A stretch of DNA of 64,000 bases from Gynuella sunshinyii YC6258 (GCF_000940805.1 NZ_CP007142.1:1092593-1156592); one strand, 5' to 3'. Positions 36,384 through 45,107 are shown, counted from the first letter of the stretch. Made by a program: numbers and translations. The notes: generated by a model not told the origin, from the letters alone.

Positions 36384-38257
36384 TGCAACAATATTTTCAC
36401 TTTACTATTGGTCCGGTTCAGGGATTTGTTGCCCAGGCGCGACGTACTCAGGATTTTTGGGCCGGCTCTTTTTTGTTGTCCTGGTTGTCCGGAATCGCCA
36501 TCTGTCAGGTGCAGGCACAGATCGAAAAAACCGGTTGTGGCGAGATTCTGTTTCCCAAACCTGACCTTTGTTTTATCGATGCACTCAAAGGCATTTCCAC
36601 AGCAGGCGGCCCTTCACAAGGCAGCATTCCCAATCGATTTCTGGCTCAAGTTTCAGCTGACTTTGATCCTCAGGCAGTGACCCGTGCCGTGCAGCAGGCA
36701 TGGCAATCGCTGGCGGATGCAGTGTGGCAGCAAAAGCTGGAGCACGTTTTGGGAAAGACCTCTAGCGCCTTTCAAATATGGCAGCGTCAGGTATCCGGCT
36801 TCTGGGAGTTACAGTGGTGTTTGACTGAGCGAGCCGATGAGAGTTATGTGCTGGATCAGCGCAAGCAAATACGGACTCATTTTCCGCCGGATGAGCCGGG
36901 AATCAAATGCATGATGATGGATGGATTGCAAGAGTTGTCCGGCATTACACGACCCGATGCTGCAAAAATGAAACACTTTTGGGAGTCCTTGCGGGAAAAC
37001 ATTCCGCCACCTCAGCTCAGAGAAGGGGAACATCTGAGTGCACCGGCACTGATTAAGCGCTGTTTTCGGGATGTCTTCGAGACGCAAAAAATCCCTCTCG
37101 ATGGCGTAACCGTACATGGCTGGAGGTTGCCACAATCGATACCCTCTACCAGTTATCTGGCAGCCTCTCCCTGGATACGCAAAGCGCTTGAAAATACCGT
37201 TGAAAATGAGGTTGCCGTTGAGGCATGGAATACATTCGCCCAACAAACTCACGTTAATAACCTGTCTACTGAACCAGTGAATCCGGACTGGTTTAACACT
37301 TATCCGTCACTACCTGATTCAGTGAGCCAGTGGTTACGGCTCGATGGTAACCTTTATTTTCCACATATGCTTTTTGATGAAGGATTTTGTGAAAATGAAG
37401 ATGTTGCCAAAAAGGCTGAACACACATTCAAGCGACTGAAAGCAGCTGTGGGACTGAAATCCCCCTCAGCGTTCTACGCCATCGTATTGATGGATGGCGA
37501 CAGGCTTGGCTCACAAATGTCCGTGCAATCCAAGCAGCAGGCTATTAGTGAATCGTTGAGTGCGTTTACCCAGGCAGTACCGGAATTGGTTACCCGGTAC
37601 AATGGATTCCTGGTGTATGCCGGTGGGGACGACGTATTGGCGTTGCTGCCTTTGGACAGTGCAATTCAGTGTGCCACAGCCATCCGCGAACAGTATGAAC
37701 AATGTTTTGAGCATGCCAAGGCAGCAGTCGGCATTGAAACCTCTATCTCCGCAGCGGTGTTATTGACCCATGCCAAGCAGTTACTGACCACACAGTTACA
37801 ACGAGCCCACAGCCTGCTGGATGACGTTGCCAAAAACCGTACCGGGCGTAATGCGCTGGCAGTGGAGATCTGGAAGCCTGGTGGTTTGCATGCACAATGG
37901 AGCCAGCCTTGGGATTGTGAATATCTACAACAAAGTCTCGCGCATTTGCAGTCTCAGACGGAACTGGCGGTCAGCCACGGTTTTTTGTCACGCATCGCCC
38001 ATGTGCTCGAAAACACCAATACCCTGAACATGGATCCGATGCTTATTGAAGCGCTGATTCGGGTGGAATATCGCCGCGGTCGCAAAGACGATATCAAAGA
38101 CGGTCGATACCTGAGCGATGAAACAAAAATGATTCAACGATTCATCGAACTATGTCGTCGTTGGGAACATGGGCAAGTGCAACAAGGGTTTCAGCCCGAT
38201 GCGGTAAAACTATTGCACTTTCTCGTTTCTGAACAACCTGCCAAGGAGACCGTATGA
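36383..38257 (+). CDS. cmr2: Cas10/Cmr2, type III-B large subunit without HD domain
   Basis: 624 residues from a GTG with AAGGAG upstream. It starts directly with the Cmr2 motif IGPVQGFVAQARRTQDFWAG, so the N-terminal HD nuclease present in longer Cas10 proteins is absent. First palm motif VLMDGDRLGSQM (about 370) and the cyclase motif YAGGDDVLALLP (Gly414-Asp417) are intact, predicting synthesis of cyclic oligoadenylates when target RNA is bound. Central subunit of the Cmr complex. Overlaps cmr3 by 4 bp. Confidence 0.93.
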   Translation: MQQYFHFTIGPVQGFVAQARRTQDFWAGSFLLSWLSGIAICQVQAQIEKTGCGEILFPKPDLCFIDALKGISTAGGPSQGSIPNRFLAQVSADFDPQAVTRAVQQAWQSLADAVWQQKLEHVLGKTSSAFQIWQRQVSGFWELQWCLTERADESYVLDQRKQIRTHFPPDEPGIKCMMMDGLQELSGITRPDAAKMKHFWESLRENIPPPQLREGEHLSAPALIKRCFRDVFETQKIPLDGVTVHGWRLPQSIPSTSYLAASPWIRKALENTVENEVAVEAWNTFAQQTHVNNLSTEPVNPDWFNTYPSLPDSVSQWLRLDGNLYFPHMLFDEGFCENEDVAKKAEHTFKRLKAAVGLKSPSAFYAIVLMDGDRLGSQMSVQSKQQAISESLSAFTQAVPELVTRYNGFLVYAGGDDVLALLPLDSAIQCATAIREQYEQCFEHAKAAVGIETSISAAVLLTHAKQLLTTQLQRAHSLLDDVAKNRTGRNALAVEIWKPGGLHAQWSQPWDCEYLQQSLAHLQSQTELAVSHGFLSRIAHVLENTNTLNMDPMLIEALIRVEYRRGRKDDIKDGRYLSDETKMIQRFIELCRRWEHGQVQQGFQPDAVKLLHFLVSEQPAKETV

Positions 38258-39435
38258 GTACCTTTCAGACACTGGATGTGGATTTTACCCCTGTCGACTC
38301 CTGGTTTTTTCGTGAGTCCCGGCCGTTTGATGCCATCGGCACCAGTCAGCTGGGCAGTGTGTTTCCACCACCGGCTTCCACTGTGCTGGGGGCATTCAGA
38401 AACTGGGTAGGCAGACAACTAAACGTTGACTGGGCAACCTATAAATTTAAAGAACAAATGCTCACTCTGCCCGATGGCCAACAAATGTCTGCCTGGGAGC
38501 TGATTGGTGGGCTGGCTGGTCATCCCGGACTCATCTGTCTGGATGAACTGGGCTTGATGTTTAACCAGGAACGGCTTTATCCCTTGCCCATGGGATTGCA
38601 GCAGGATATGGAACAAAGACTTTATCGATTGCAGGACAGTGAACCCGTGCGCTGTGATCTCGGTTTTATTCGTTTACCCCGAGCCGTGACTCATCCAGGG
38701 GTTCGTACACGGGCTATCACCAATACCTGGATCACGGCAGAAGGTTTGCGAACTTATCTGGCCGGTGGCATTCCGGCAGAGCATACCCTGAAACCAGAGT
38801 CTGAACTGATTGTCCAGGAACCGCATATCGGTATTGCCCTTTCGCGGGGACGCACGATCAAAGAACAGATGTTTTATCAAACCCGCCATATTCGCCTGCA
38901 TCAGGGGGTTTCTGTGTTTGCGCGTTTTTCCGGCCTGCCGGAGGAACTCATCAACCTGCTGGATGGCGGTTCTGACCATATTCGCTTCGGTGGTGAAGGT
39001 CGACAGGCGGCAATCCGTTGTCAGCGCAGTGATGCAGACTTGCCGATATCGGAATGCCCCAAAAATCGCGATTTCACAATGACCTTGTTAACGGCTGCCA
39101 GTTTCCGCAACGGCGATCAACCGGACTGGTTACCAGCAGACGCAAAACAATGTACAGCCGAAGATGGCAGTGATTATTGGCAGGTAAACATAGCCGATAC
39201 CCCGGTGCAGATTCTCAGCGCAGTGGTGGGGAAGACCTTACGTCAGGGTGGGTGGGATATGGCATTGGGTGGCCCCAAACCGGTCACCAGTCTTATTCCG
39301 GCAGGCAGCACATATTTCTGCCAACTGCCTGAAGATGTTCAACCCAGGGTTCTTGAACAACTTCAGTACCAATGGGTCGGCCATGAAAGAAACCTGGGTC
39401 GTGGGCTGATATGCATAGGCAATATCAACCGTTAA
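38254..39435 (+). CDS. cmr3: Cmr3, type III-B RAMP protein
   Basis: 393 residues. N-terminal PVDSWFFRESRPFDA and VFPPPASTVLGAFRNWVG are characteristic of Cmr3; later YQTRHIRLHQGVSVFA and QGGWDMALGGPKPV (glycine-rich RAMP loop). Cmr3 pairs with Cmr2 and recognises the 5' tag of the crRNA, which is notable here because the tag would be CUUAGAAA from a I-F repeat. Start ATG overlaps the cmr2 stop (ATGA). Confidence 0.93.
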   Translation: MSTFQTLDVDFTPVDSWFFRESRPFDAIGTSQLGSVFPPPASTVLGAFRNWVGRQLNVDWATYKFKEQMLTLPDGQQMSAWELIGGLAGHPGLICLDELGLMFNQERLYPLPMGLQQDMEQRLYRLQDSEPVRCDLGFIRLPRAVTHPGVRTRAITNTWITAEGLRTYLAGGIPAEHTLKPESELIVQEPHIGIALSRGRTIKEQMFYQTRHIRLHQGVSVFARFSGLPEELINLLDGGSDHIRFGGEGRQAAIRCQRSDADLPISECPKNRDFTMTLLTAASFRNGDQPDWLPADAKQCTAEDGSDYWQVNIADTPVQILSAVVGKTLRQGGWDMALGGPKPVTSLIPAGSTYFCQLPEDVQPRVLEQLQYQWVGHERNLGRGLICIGNINR

Positions 39436-39463
39436 CCTTATTCATCTTAAAGGATAAAAATAT

Positions 39464-40372
39464 ATGAGCGGATATCAACATACATTGCTGGGCCTGATCA
39501 GCCATACAGCCATTCATGCCGGTAGCGGTGAATCAGACCATATTATTGATCAGCCGATTCAACGTGAAGCCCATACCGATTGGCCATGTATTTATGGTTC
39601 AAGTATGAAAGGCGCGTTTCGAAGCAAAGCACGGAATACCGAAGGCATAAGCTCTACTGTTGAACGTTTATTTGGCAAAGACCCGGATCAACACGGTGCC
39701 CACGATCAGGCAGGTGAACTCATGATCAGTGATGCCCGTTTATTACTATTGCCTGTACGTTCCCTCAATACCCATTATCGCTGGGTGACATGTCCGGCCA
39801 TCCTGGGACGGCTGAAACGTGATTTGCAACGGTTGGGTGATAAGGTTGCTAACAAATTGGATGCGGATATCCCCGTAGATAACGAAAGCGCTGTAGTGGC
39901 CAGTGAGCTATCAGAAGCGCTATACCTTGAAGAATATCGGCTCACTATCCCGGAAAGCTCCCAGGTAACCTCAGAAAAGCTGACAGCCTGGGTGAAAATC
40001 ATCAGCAAGTTGGTAACGGAGCGTGACCAGGACATAACAAACTTACTGACCATTGTCAGTGACGATACCTTTCGCCACCTGTGCCGTGCAGCCACACCCG
40101 TCAGTACCCATGTTCGTCTGAAGACAGACACCAAGACTAACGATGGTGGCGCATTATGGACCATGGAAAGCCTGCCACCAGATACCCTGATGTATGTGAT
40201 GCTGAGCGCTGCAACCTCACGTAGTCAAGGTGACAAAGAGCGCTCTGAAACTGAATTTCAGCAAACAGTGACACAACTGTTCAAAGACCCCTATGTGCAA
40301 GTGGGCGGTAATGAAACCACCGGTATGGGGTGGTTGCAGGTTAAGACCTGGCAGGAGCAAAGTGATGAGTAA
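39464..40372 (+). CDS. cmr4: Cmr4, type III-B backbone RAMP and target-RNA nuclease
   Basis: 302 residues. Starts with TLLGLISHTAIHAGSGESD, then IDQPIQREAH with the Asp of the Cmr4 catalytic loop, GSSMKGAFRSKA, and a late VGGNETTGMGWLQV. Cmr4 repeats along the crRNA and cuts bound target RNA at 6-nt intervals. Overlaps cmr5 by 8 bp. Confidence 0.93.
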   Translation: MSGYQHTLLGLISHTAIHAGSGESDHIIDQPIQREAHTDWPCIYGSSMKGAFRSKARNTEGISSTVERLFGKDPDQHGAHDQAGELMISDARLLLLPVRSLNTHYRWVTCPAILGRLKRDLQRLGDKVANKLDADIPVDNESAVVASELSEALYLEEYRLTIPESSQVTSEKLTAWVKIISKLVTERDQDITNLLTIVSDDTFRHLCRAATPVSTHVRLKTDTKTNDGGALWTMESLPPDTLMYVMLSAATSRSQGDKERSETEFQQTVTQLFKDPYVQVGGNETTGMGWLQVKTWQEQSDE

Positions 40373-40772
40373 TCCGGTTCAGTTAATAGAGCAAAAACGC
40401 GCCAGGTTCGCTTTGGATGCCGTTCAGAAATTTGTGAGTAAAGATGATTCTGACCAGAAATCATTTGTTGCCTATGCCCGCCAACTACCTGCCATGATTC
40501 AGACCAATGGCCTGGGACAGGCAGCGGCATTTTATAAAGCCAAAGGAACAAAGTCGAAGGCATATAACGAGTTATATCAATTGCTCGGCAAGTGGTTATC
40601 TCGCGAACAGGCAATTTACCCGGAGGAGGACTTGATAACCGCCATCACCCAAAACGATATGCATTGCTATCGTCTGGCACAGGCAGAAGTGCAGGCATTG
40701 TTAATTTGGGTGAAAAAATTTGCCGAAGCGCTATGTGACAAAGAGAAGACCGGAGGTAACAAAAATGACTGA
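40365..40772 (+). CDS. cmr5: Cmr5, type III-B small subunit
   Basis: 135 residues from the ATG at 40365, inside the last codons of cmr4 (ATGAGTAA overlap). An all-helical small protein: QLIEQKRARFALDAVQKFV at the start and FVAYARQLPAMIQTNGLGQA, the Cmr5 signature. It lines the target strand in the complex. Longer upstream frame from 40293 lies within cmr4 and is not used. Overlaps cmr6 by 8 bp. Confidence 0.92.
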   Translation: MSNPVQLIEQKRARFALDAVQKFVSKDDSDQKSFVAYARQLPAMIQTNGLGQAAAFYKAKGTKSKAYNELYQLLGKWLSREQAIYPEEDLITAITQNDMHCYRLAQAEVQALLIWVKKFAEALCDKEKTGGNKND

Positions 40773-41976
40773 GGTGTTCCCGCTTTATCAACAAGCAAAT
40801 AAGATTCCCAAACAACGTCAATCCACTCACGCCGGTCTATACTTTGACCGGTTTTACAATTTGAATGAAGCGCAGTCCGATCAGAAGTCGCGCAAAGATG
40901 AAAGTCCGGAAACCAGAAAATCAGGTTTTTTGAAAGAAATTGAGCGCATGTCAGGCGAGTCAAAATGCGGGAACCCCAGCGAACTAAGGGCTTATCAGGA
41001 TCGTCATCTGAATCTGCTGATTGCCCTGAATGGCGTTGCCCGAGTCTATCGCAGTGACTGGCATTGGGTCAGTGGATTGGGTCTGCCTAATCCGGTTGAA
41101 AATGGTTTTCTCTGGCATCCTACACTGGCTACCCCTTACCTGTCTGGAGCGGCCGTAAAAGGTCTGGTGAGAGCCTGGATCGAACAGGATGCAGCCGAAA
41201 CAAAAGAAAAAAAACAACTGCTGAAAAAACTCTTTGGCAGTGACACCAAGCAAACCACCGAACAACAAACCGGTGACATCATATTTTTTGATGCATTTCC
41301 GATAGAACCTGTCGAACTGACCGTTGATACCATCACGCCACATTATTCAGACTGGTATAGCAACGGTAATAACGCAACTATCGATAACCCCGAAACCGTA
41401 CCCGCTGATTGGAATACCACGCAACCCATTCCCTTCCTGGCAATCAAACAATCAAAACTCATGTTCTCATTTGCAGCCAGACCCGGCATCAGTCTTTCCG
41501 AACAGGAACGCTTACTGATAAAAACTGCATTAGACGACGCGCTACAGTGGCTTGGGGCAGGTGCCAAGACGGCGGTTGGCTATGGGTATATGAGTGAGGA
41601 CCTGAATGAGACGAACAGACTGGGCAAAGAACGCCGAAAGAGGGAGGAAGAACTTCGAAAAAGGGAGGAAGAACGTCGAAAGAGGGAGGAGGCACTATTG
41701 AGGCCTGCCGAAAAGACACTGAAATGGTTACAAAATGCCTTGAATCACAGACTTGACAACGGCATACAACCTAACCCAAGTGATGAACTACGTCAAAAGC
41801 TGGCAGAGGCAATCAAAAAAGCAGAAGAAAGCGATGAATGGTTATCTACAGAAGTTGAGATGCTTGTAGCATTAGCCGATAGATGTATTGAGTATTGGGG
41901 TGGGTGTAAAGGAAATAAAAAACTGACAACTTTACAGACATCAGCACATCAGTTACTCGAAAAGCACTCGTGTTGA
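40765..41976 (+). CDS. cmr6: Cmr6, type III-B RAMP protein with C-terminal coiled-coil extension
   Basis: 403 residues from the ATG at 40765 with CGGAGG eight bases upstream. RAMP features: HPTLATPYLSGAAVKGLVRAW (split around residue 120), DIIFFDAFP, and the glycine loop GAGAKTAVGYGYMS near 280. After that normal Cmr6 end comes an unusual ~115-residue tail that begins with a charged K/R/E repeat (three copies of a 7-residue unit, KREEELR type) and continues as a helical domain. The tail is not part of the family as I know it; it may tether the complex or an accessory protein. Confidence 0.92.
   Translation: MTEVFPLYQQANKIPKQRQSTHAGLYFDRFYNLNEAQSDQKSRKDESPETRKSGFLKEIERMSGESKCGNPSELRAYQDRHLNLLIALNGVARVYRSDWHWVSGLGLPNPVENGFLWHPTLATPYLSGAAVKGLVRAWIEQDAAETKEKKQLLKKLFGSDTKQTTEQQTGDIIFFDAFPIEPVELTVDTITPHYSDWYSNGNNATIDNPETVPADWNTTQPIPFLAIKQSKLMFSFAARPGISLSEQERLLIKTALDDALQWLGAGAKTAVGYGYMSEDLNETNRLGKERRKREEELRKREEERRKREEALLRPAEKTLKWLQNALNHRLDNGIQPNPSDELRQKLAEAIKKAEESDEWLSTEVEMLVALADRCIEYWGGCKGNKKLTTLQTSAHQLLEKHSC
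41635..41697 (+). repeat. Three 21-bp tandem repeats in cmr6
   Basis: Units begin at 41635, 41656 and 41677 and share CGAAAGAGGGAGGAAGAA with few changes. They encode the heptads of the charged coiled coil at the junction between the Cmr6 core and its tail. Confidence 0.85.
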
Positions 41977-42012
41977 TGACTGAAAATATCATATTCACTA
42001 AAGGAGAAACCT

Positions 42013-42741
42013 GTGTCTGATTGGAAATTATCGCAGCTTCTGGAAAGCTTGCATGGTGATATTCAGCATCGGCTGAAAACGGTTCGCCAGACCATTGAGC
42101 ACCCGACGATGAAGGGTGATGGTAGCGAAAATGTCTGGATAGGACTTCTGAACAACTATTTGCCGGAACGCTATCGCTCAAGCCGAGCATTTGTAGTCGA
42201 CAGCAATGGAGAGTTTAGCGAGCAGATGGATGTCGTGATTTATGACCGCCAGTACTCACCATTGGTATTTCACTATGAAGAGCAACTGATCATTCCCGCC
42301 GAGAGTGTTTATGCTGTATTTGAAGTCAAACAGACCTTTGATAAAGGTCATATTGACGCGGCACATAAAAAGGTTGCCAGTGTCAGAAAACTCTATCGCA
42401 CCTCCATGGATATAGTGCATGCTGGAGGGATAAGTAAATCCCGGACCCCATTTTCCATAATTGGTGGAATATTGGCATTGGAGTGCGATTTGAAAGAGCT
42501 GGAAACTACTCTTAAAGGGTATTTGATGGGAGCGGACAGAAACGATGAATCAAAATGGTTAACCAGTGGATGTGCTGCAAACAGGTGTTTTTTTTATCAC
42601 GATAAAGAACATCATGATATTAAAATCAGCCAGCATCCGAAAGCCACAACAGCCTTTCTGTTTCAACTATTATCGCAGTTACAAAGCTGTGGAACGGTGC
42701 CTATGCTGGATATTCATGCCTATGGTAAATGGCTTGAATAA
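42013..42741 (+). CDS. PD-(D/E)XK nuclease-like protein (DUF6602-like), Cmr-linked
   Basis: 242 residues from a GTG with AAGGAG six bases upstream. A helical N-terminus with [19 protein letters not shown] is followed by EQMDVVIYD (Asp73) and [16 protein letters not shown] (Glu104-x-Lys106), the spacing of a PD-(D/E)XK nuclease core; this resembles DUF6602 proteins, which I assign by eye only. It is the last gene of the cas operon, 36 bp after cmr6, before the array. With no CARF protein present it is the best candidate for the downstream effector of Cas10 signalling or for a direct nuclease. Function not established. Confidence 0.7.
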   Translation: MSDWKLSQLLESLHGDIQHRLKTVRQTIEHPTMKGDGSENVWIGLLNNYLPERYRSSRAFVVDSNGEFSEQMDVVIYDRQYSPLVFHYEEQLIIPAESVYAVFEVKQTFDKGHIDAAHKKVASVRKLYRTSMDIVHAGGISKSRTPFSIIGGILALECDLKELETTLKGYLMGADRNDESKWLTSGCAANRCFFYHDKEHHDIKISQHPKATTAFLFQLLSQLQSCGTVPMLDIHAYGKWLE

Positions 42742-43087
42742 CAGAACGATTGTTAACATCCTGCTGATGTCGGGTTGGTCTGAGTCGTTGGCTGCACAAG
42801 CCAAAAATAGAGACACATAAACCTGCCCATCTTTCAGGCCAATCAAAACCGGTTGCCAACAACAGATGACAACATCACCCGAATACAAAAAATAAAACCG
42901 TAGGATGAGTCAGGCGGGTGTAGCACCATGAGTCACTTGCAACCACCCCGTAATCGCAGTACAAAAGCCGCGATGCTGCCAACAGCGATATAGCGGCCAT
43001 AACAACCGTTATCCGGGAATCGTCCGCAGAATAACCGGATGTTATCGAATAACGGAAGATATAACCGGCGCAGCTGGGAGAAATACC
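42742..43087. other. Non-coding region after the cas operon
   Basis: 346 bp with no supported gene. It has several short inverted repeats rich in CCGG/GGTTAT but nothing I can assign. Confidence 0.4.
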
Positions 43088-43118
43088 AAAGATTGATACC
43101 AAAAATACCAATCTTTTT
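43088..43118 (+). terminator. Possible terminator of the cas operon
   Basis: AAAGATTG at 43088-43095 pairs with CAATCTTT at 43109-43116, followed by TT. AT-rich and short, so moderately supported. It would separate cas transcription from the array leader. Confidence 0.4.
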
Positions 43119-43236
43119 GGCTCTTTAAAAAATTGCTTGAAAATCAATGGGTTACAACAGGCCCAAAAAACATTGGTGAAACCATCGTTTTTTGGCTAAG
43201 TGATTGTTGTGACTTATTTTTTGCGTTTATACTTCA
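43119..43236 (+). promoter_or_regulatory. CRISPR leader
   Basis: AT-rich 118 bp immediately before the first repeat, with CTCTTTAAAAAATTGCTTG and AATCAATGGGTTACAA, similar in style to I-F leaders. Leader placement here is supported by the intact first repeats and the degenerate last repeat at the far end. Confidence 0.7.
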
Positions 43237-44404
43237 GTTCACTGCCGAATAGGCAGCTTAGAAAAGCGGCAGGAGTAACAGAGATGAAACAACTATGTTC
43301 ACTGCCGAATAGGCAGCTTAGAAATAAAACAAGTACTGTATAAATATACAGTATGGGTTCACTGCCGAATAGGCAGCTTAGAAAACATTGCCGTTGGCAG
43401 TCACATTGGCATTAGCGTTCACTGCCGAATAGGCAGCTTAGAAATTGATGACCGGCGCAATCAGTACACCCATAAGGTTCACTGCCGAATAGGCAGCTTA
43501 GAAATGTCCGACAGTTGAGACCGCATTGGCCAACGAGTTCACTGCCGAATAGGCAGCTTAGAAATGAGCGGCGGTTTTTTTAGGTAATGTTTTTTTGTTC
43601 ACTGCCGAATAGGCAGCTTAGAAAACCAGGTGATACCATAACGCCACCAGACGGCTGTTCACTGCCGAATAGGCAGCTTAGAAACGCGTATTGATTACGC
43701 GGGAAATGAAATTAGTGTTCACTGCCGAATAGGCAGCTTAGAAAATGAACCAGCTGCCTTAGCGGCTGCCGAAAGCGTTCACTGCCGAATAGGCAGCTTA
43801 GAAAAGAACTGATCATGGCGTACTTGAACAATTAATGTTCACTGCCGAATAGGCAGCTTAGAAATCCAGCTCATCAACTTCATACGTTCCTTTAAAGTTC
43901 ACTGCCGAATAGGCAGCTTAGAAAAGCGAATACGCGACGTTTGACAATTTCGTTTCGTTCACTGCCGAATAGGCAGCTTAGAAATCGATTTGTTGCGACG
44001 TGATCGCGCTCAATAAGTTCACTGCCGAATAGGCAGCTTAGAAATCAGATCTTCCCTTTAGCACCGATTCTGATAAGTTCACTGCCGAATAGGCAGCTTA
44101 GAAAAATTGGTATGCCAGTTTCAGAGTCAAACTCATGTTCACTGCCGAATAGGCAGCTTAGAAAGCAGGTCGTCGTCAGATACTAACTTCTTTACAGTTC
44201 ACTGCCGAATAGGCAGCTTAGAAAGCTGATTAGATTGAGATACATCGTCATGTACGGTTCACTGCCGAATAGGCAGCTTAGAAACGGCGAAAAGTCGGAG
44301 ACGAGTTTTTATGGTTGTTCACTGCCGAATAGGCAGCTTAGAAACATAGCGTAATAGCTCAACAAAAGACTTCCCAGTTCACTACCGAACAGGCAGCAAA
44401 AAAC
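43237..44404 (+). CRISPR. CRISPR array, 20 repeats and 19 spacers, I-F type repeat
   Basis: The 28-bp repeat runs from GTTCACTGCCGAATAGGCAG through CTTAGAAA, strictly every 60 bp, so all 19 spacers are 32 bp. It is a near match to the canonical I-F repeat (hairpin CTGCC-GAATA-GGCAG cut by Csy4), not to III-B repeats. The last repeat (44377-44404) is degenerate, placing the leader at the left and crRNAs on the plus strand with 5' tag CUUAGAAA. No cas1/cas2 is near. Spacer 2 contains a LexA-like box. Several spacers (4, 5, 15, 16) read as open coding sequence on their complement, as expected for RNA targeting. Confidence 0.98.
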
Positions 44405-44527
44405 TGCATACACGCCAGCGATTAATGATTTCCGGCATTGGCTTTTAATTTGTGTTGATGCATTCTTACCGGCCTGACATTTTTCGGCCGGTACGTCATT
44501 TGTCCGGCAAATTCACAAAAGGAAAGT

Positions 44528-45025
44528 ATGATGTCCAAGTTCTGGATCGTGTGTTTGATGTTGTGTTCGTTCGGTGCTGTTGCCGCGGGGAGTAGTAAGG
44601 AGGCCAAGGTGACGGAGTTGATGAATCTGATGGATATGGATGCGTTGATCGATAACATGTATGTGCAGATGGAGCCGATGCTTAAGAACGTCAGCAAACA
44701 GCTGGATATTCAACCTTCTGAGCAGCCGTTGTTTGATCAATACTATAACGATGTTCTGACGATCATGAAGACAGATTTCAGTTGGGAAAAAATGCAGCCA
44801 GGGTTTATGGATATTTACCTTCGTGAATTTTCCGAGCAGGAAATCGATGACCTGCTGGCGTTTTATAGCACCGAGACCGGGCAGGCGGTATTGAAAAAAA
44901 TGCCGGAGGTGATGCAGGCGTCGGTGCAGTTGTCGCAAACGTTGATGCAATCGGCGATGCCTAAAATTCAGGCACGGGTGAAGCAGCTGTCCGATGAGCT
45001 GGCGGCGTCCCGTCTGGCACAGTAA
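44528..45025 (+). CDS. DUF2059 domain protein, secreted
   Basis: 165 residues with a Sec signal peptide (FWIVCLMLCSFGAVAAG). The DUF2059 core reads FMDIYLREFSEQEIDDLLAF then YSTETGQAVLKKMP, the usual signature of this small periplasmic helical family of unknown function. Start at 44528; an in-frame ATG follows at 44531. A strong terminator lies downstream. Confidence 0.9.
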   Translation: MMSKFWIVCLMLCSFGAVAAGSSKEAKVTELMNLMDMDALIDNMYVQMEPMLKNVSKQLDIQPSEQPLFDQYYNDVLTIMKTDFSWEKMQPGFMDIYLREFSEQEIDDLLAFYSTETGQAVLKKMPEVMQASVQLSQTLMQSAMPKIQARVKQLSDELAASRLAQ

Positions 45026-45051
45026 CCTTTTTTTATTCCCATTTGGTACAT

Positions 45052-45082
45052 AACCCGGCATTGATGGATGTCGGGTTTTTTG
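45052..45082 (+). terminator. Rho-independent terminator of the DUF2059 gene
   Basis: AACCCGGCAT pairs with ATGTCGGGTT around a short loop (one G-T wobble) and is followed by TTTTT. Confidence 0.85.
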
Positions 45083-45107
45083 TGCCTGGTAGATAACAAG
45101 GATCGAG

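Noticed and set aside
44513-45061. 182-codon frame antisense to the DUF2059 gene
   Set aside because: The forward frame has a signal peptide, family motif, ribosome site and terminator; the antisense product is a low-complexity Arg/His/Leu chain.
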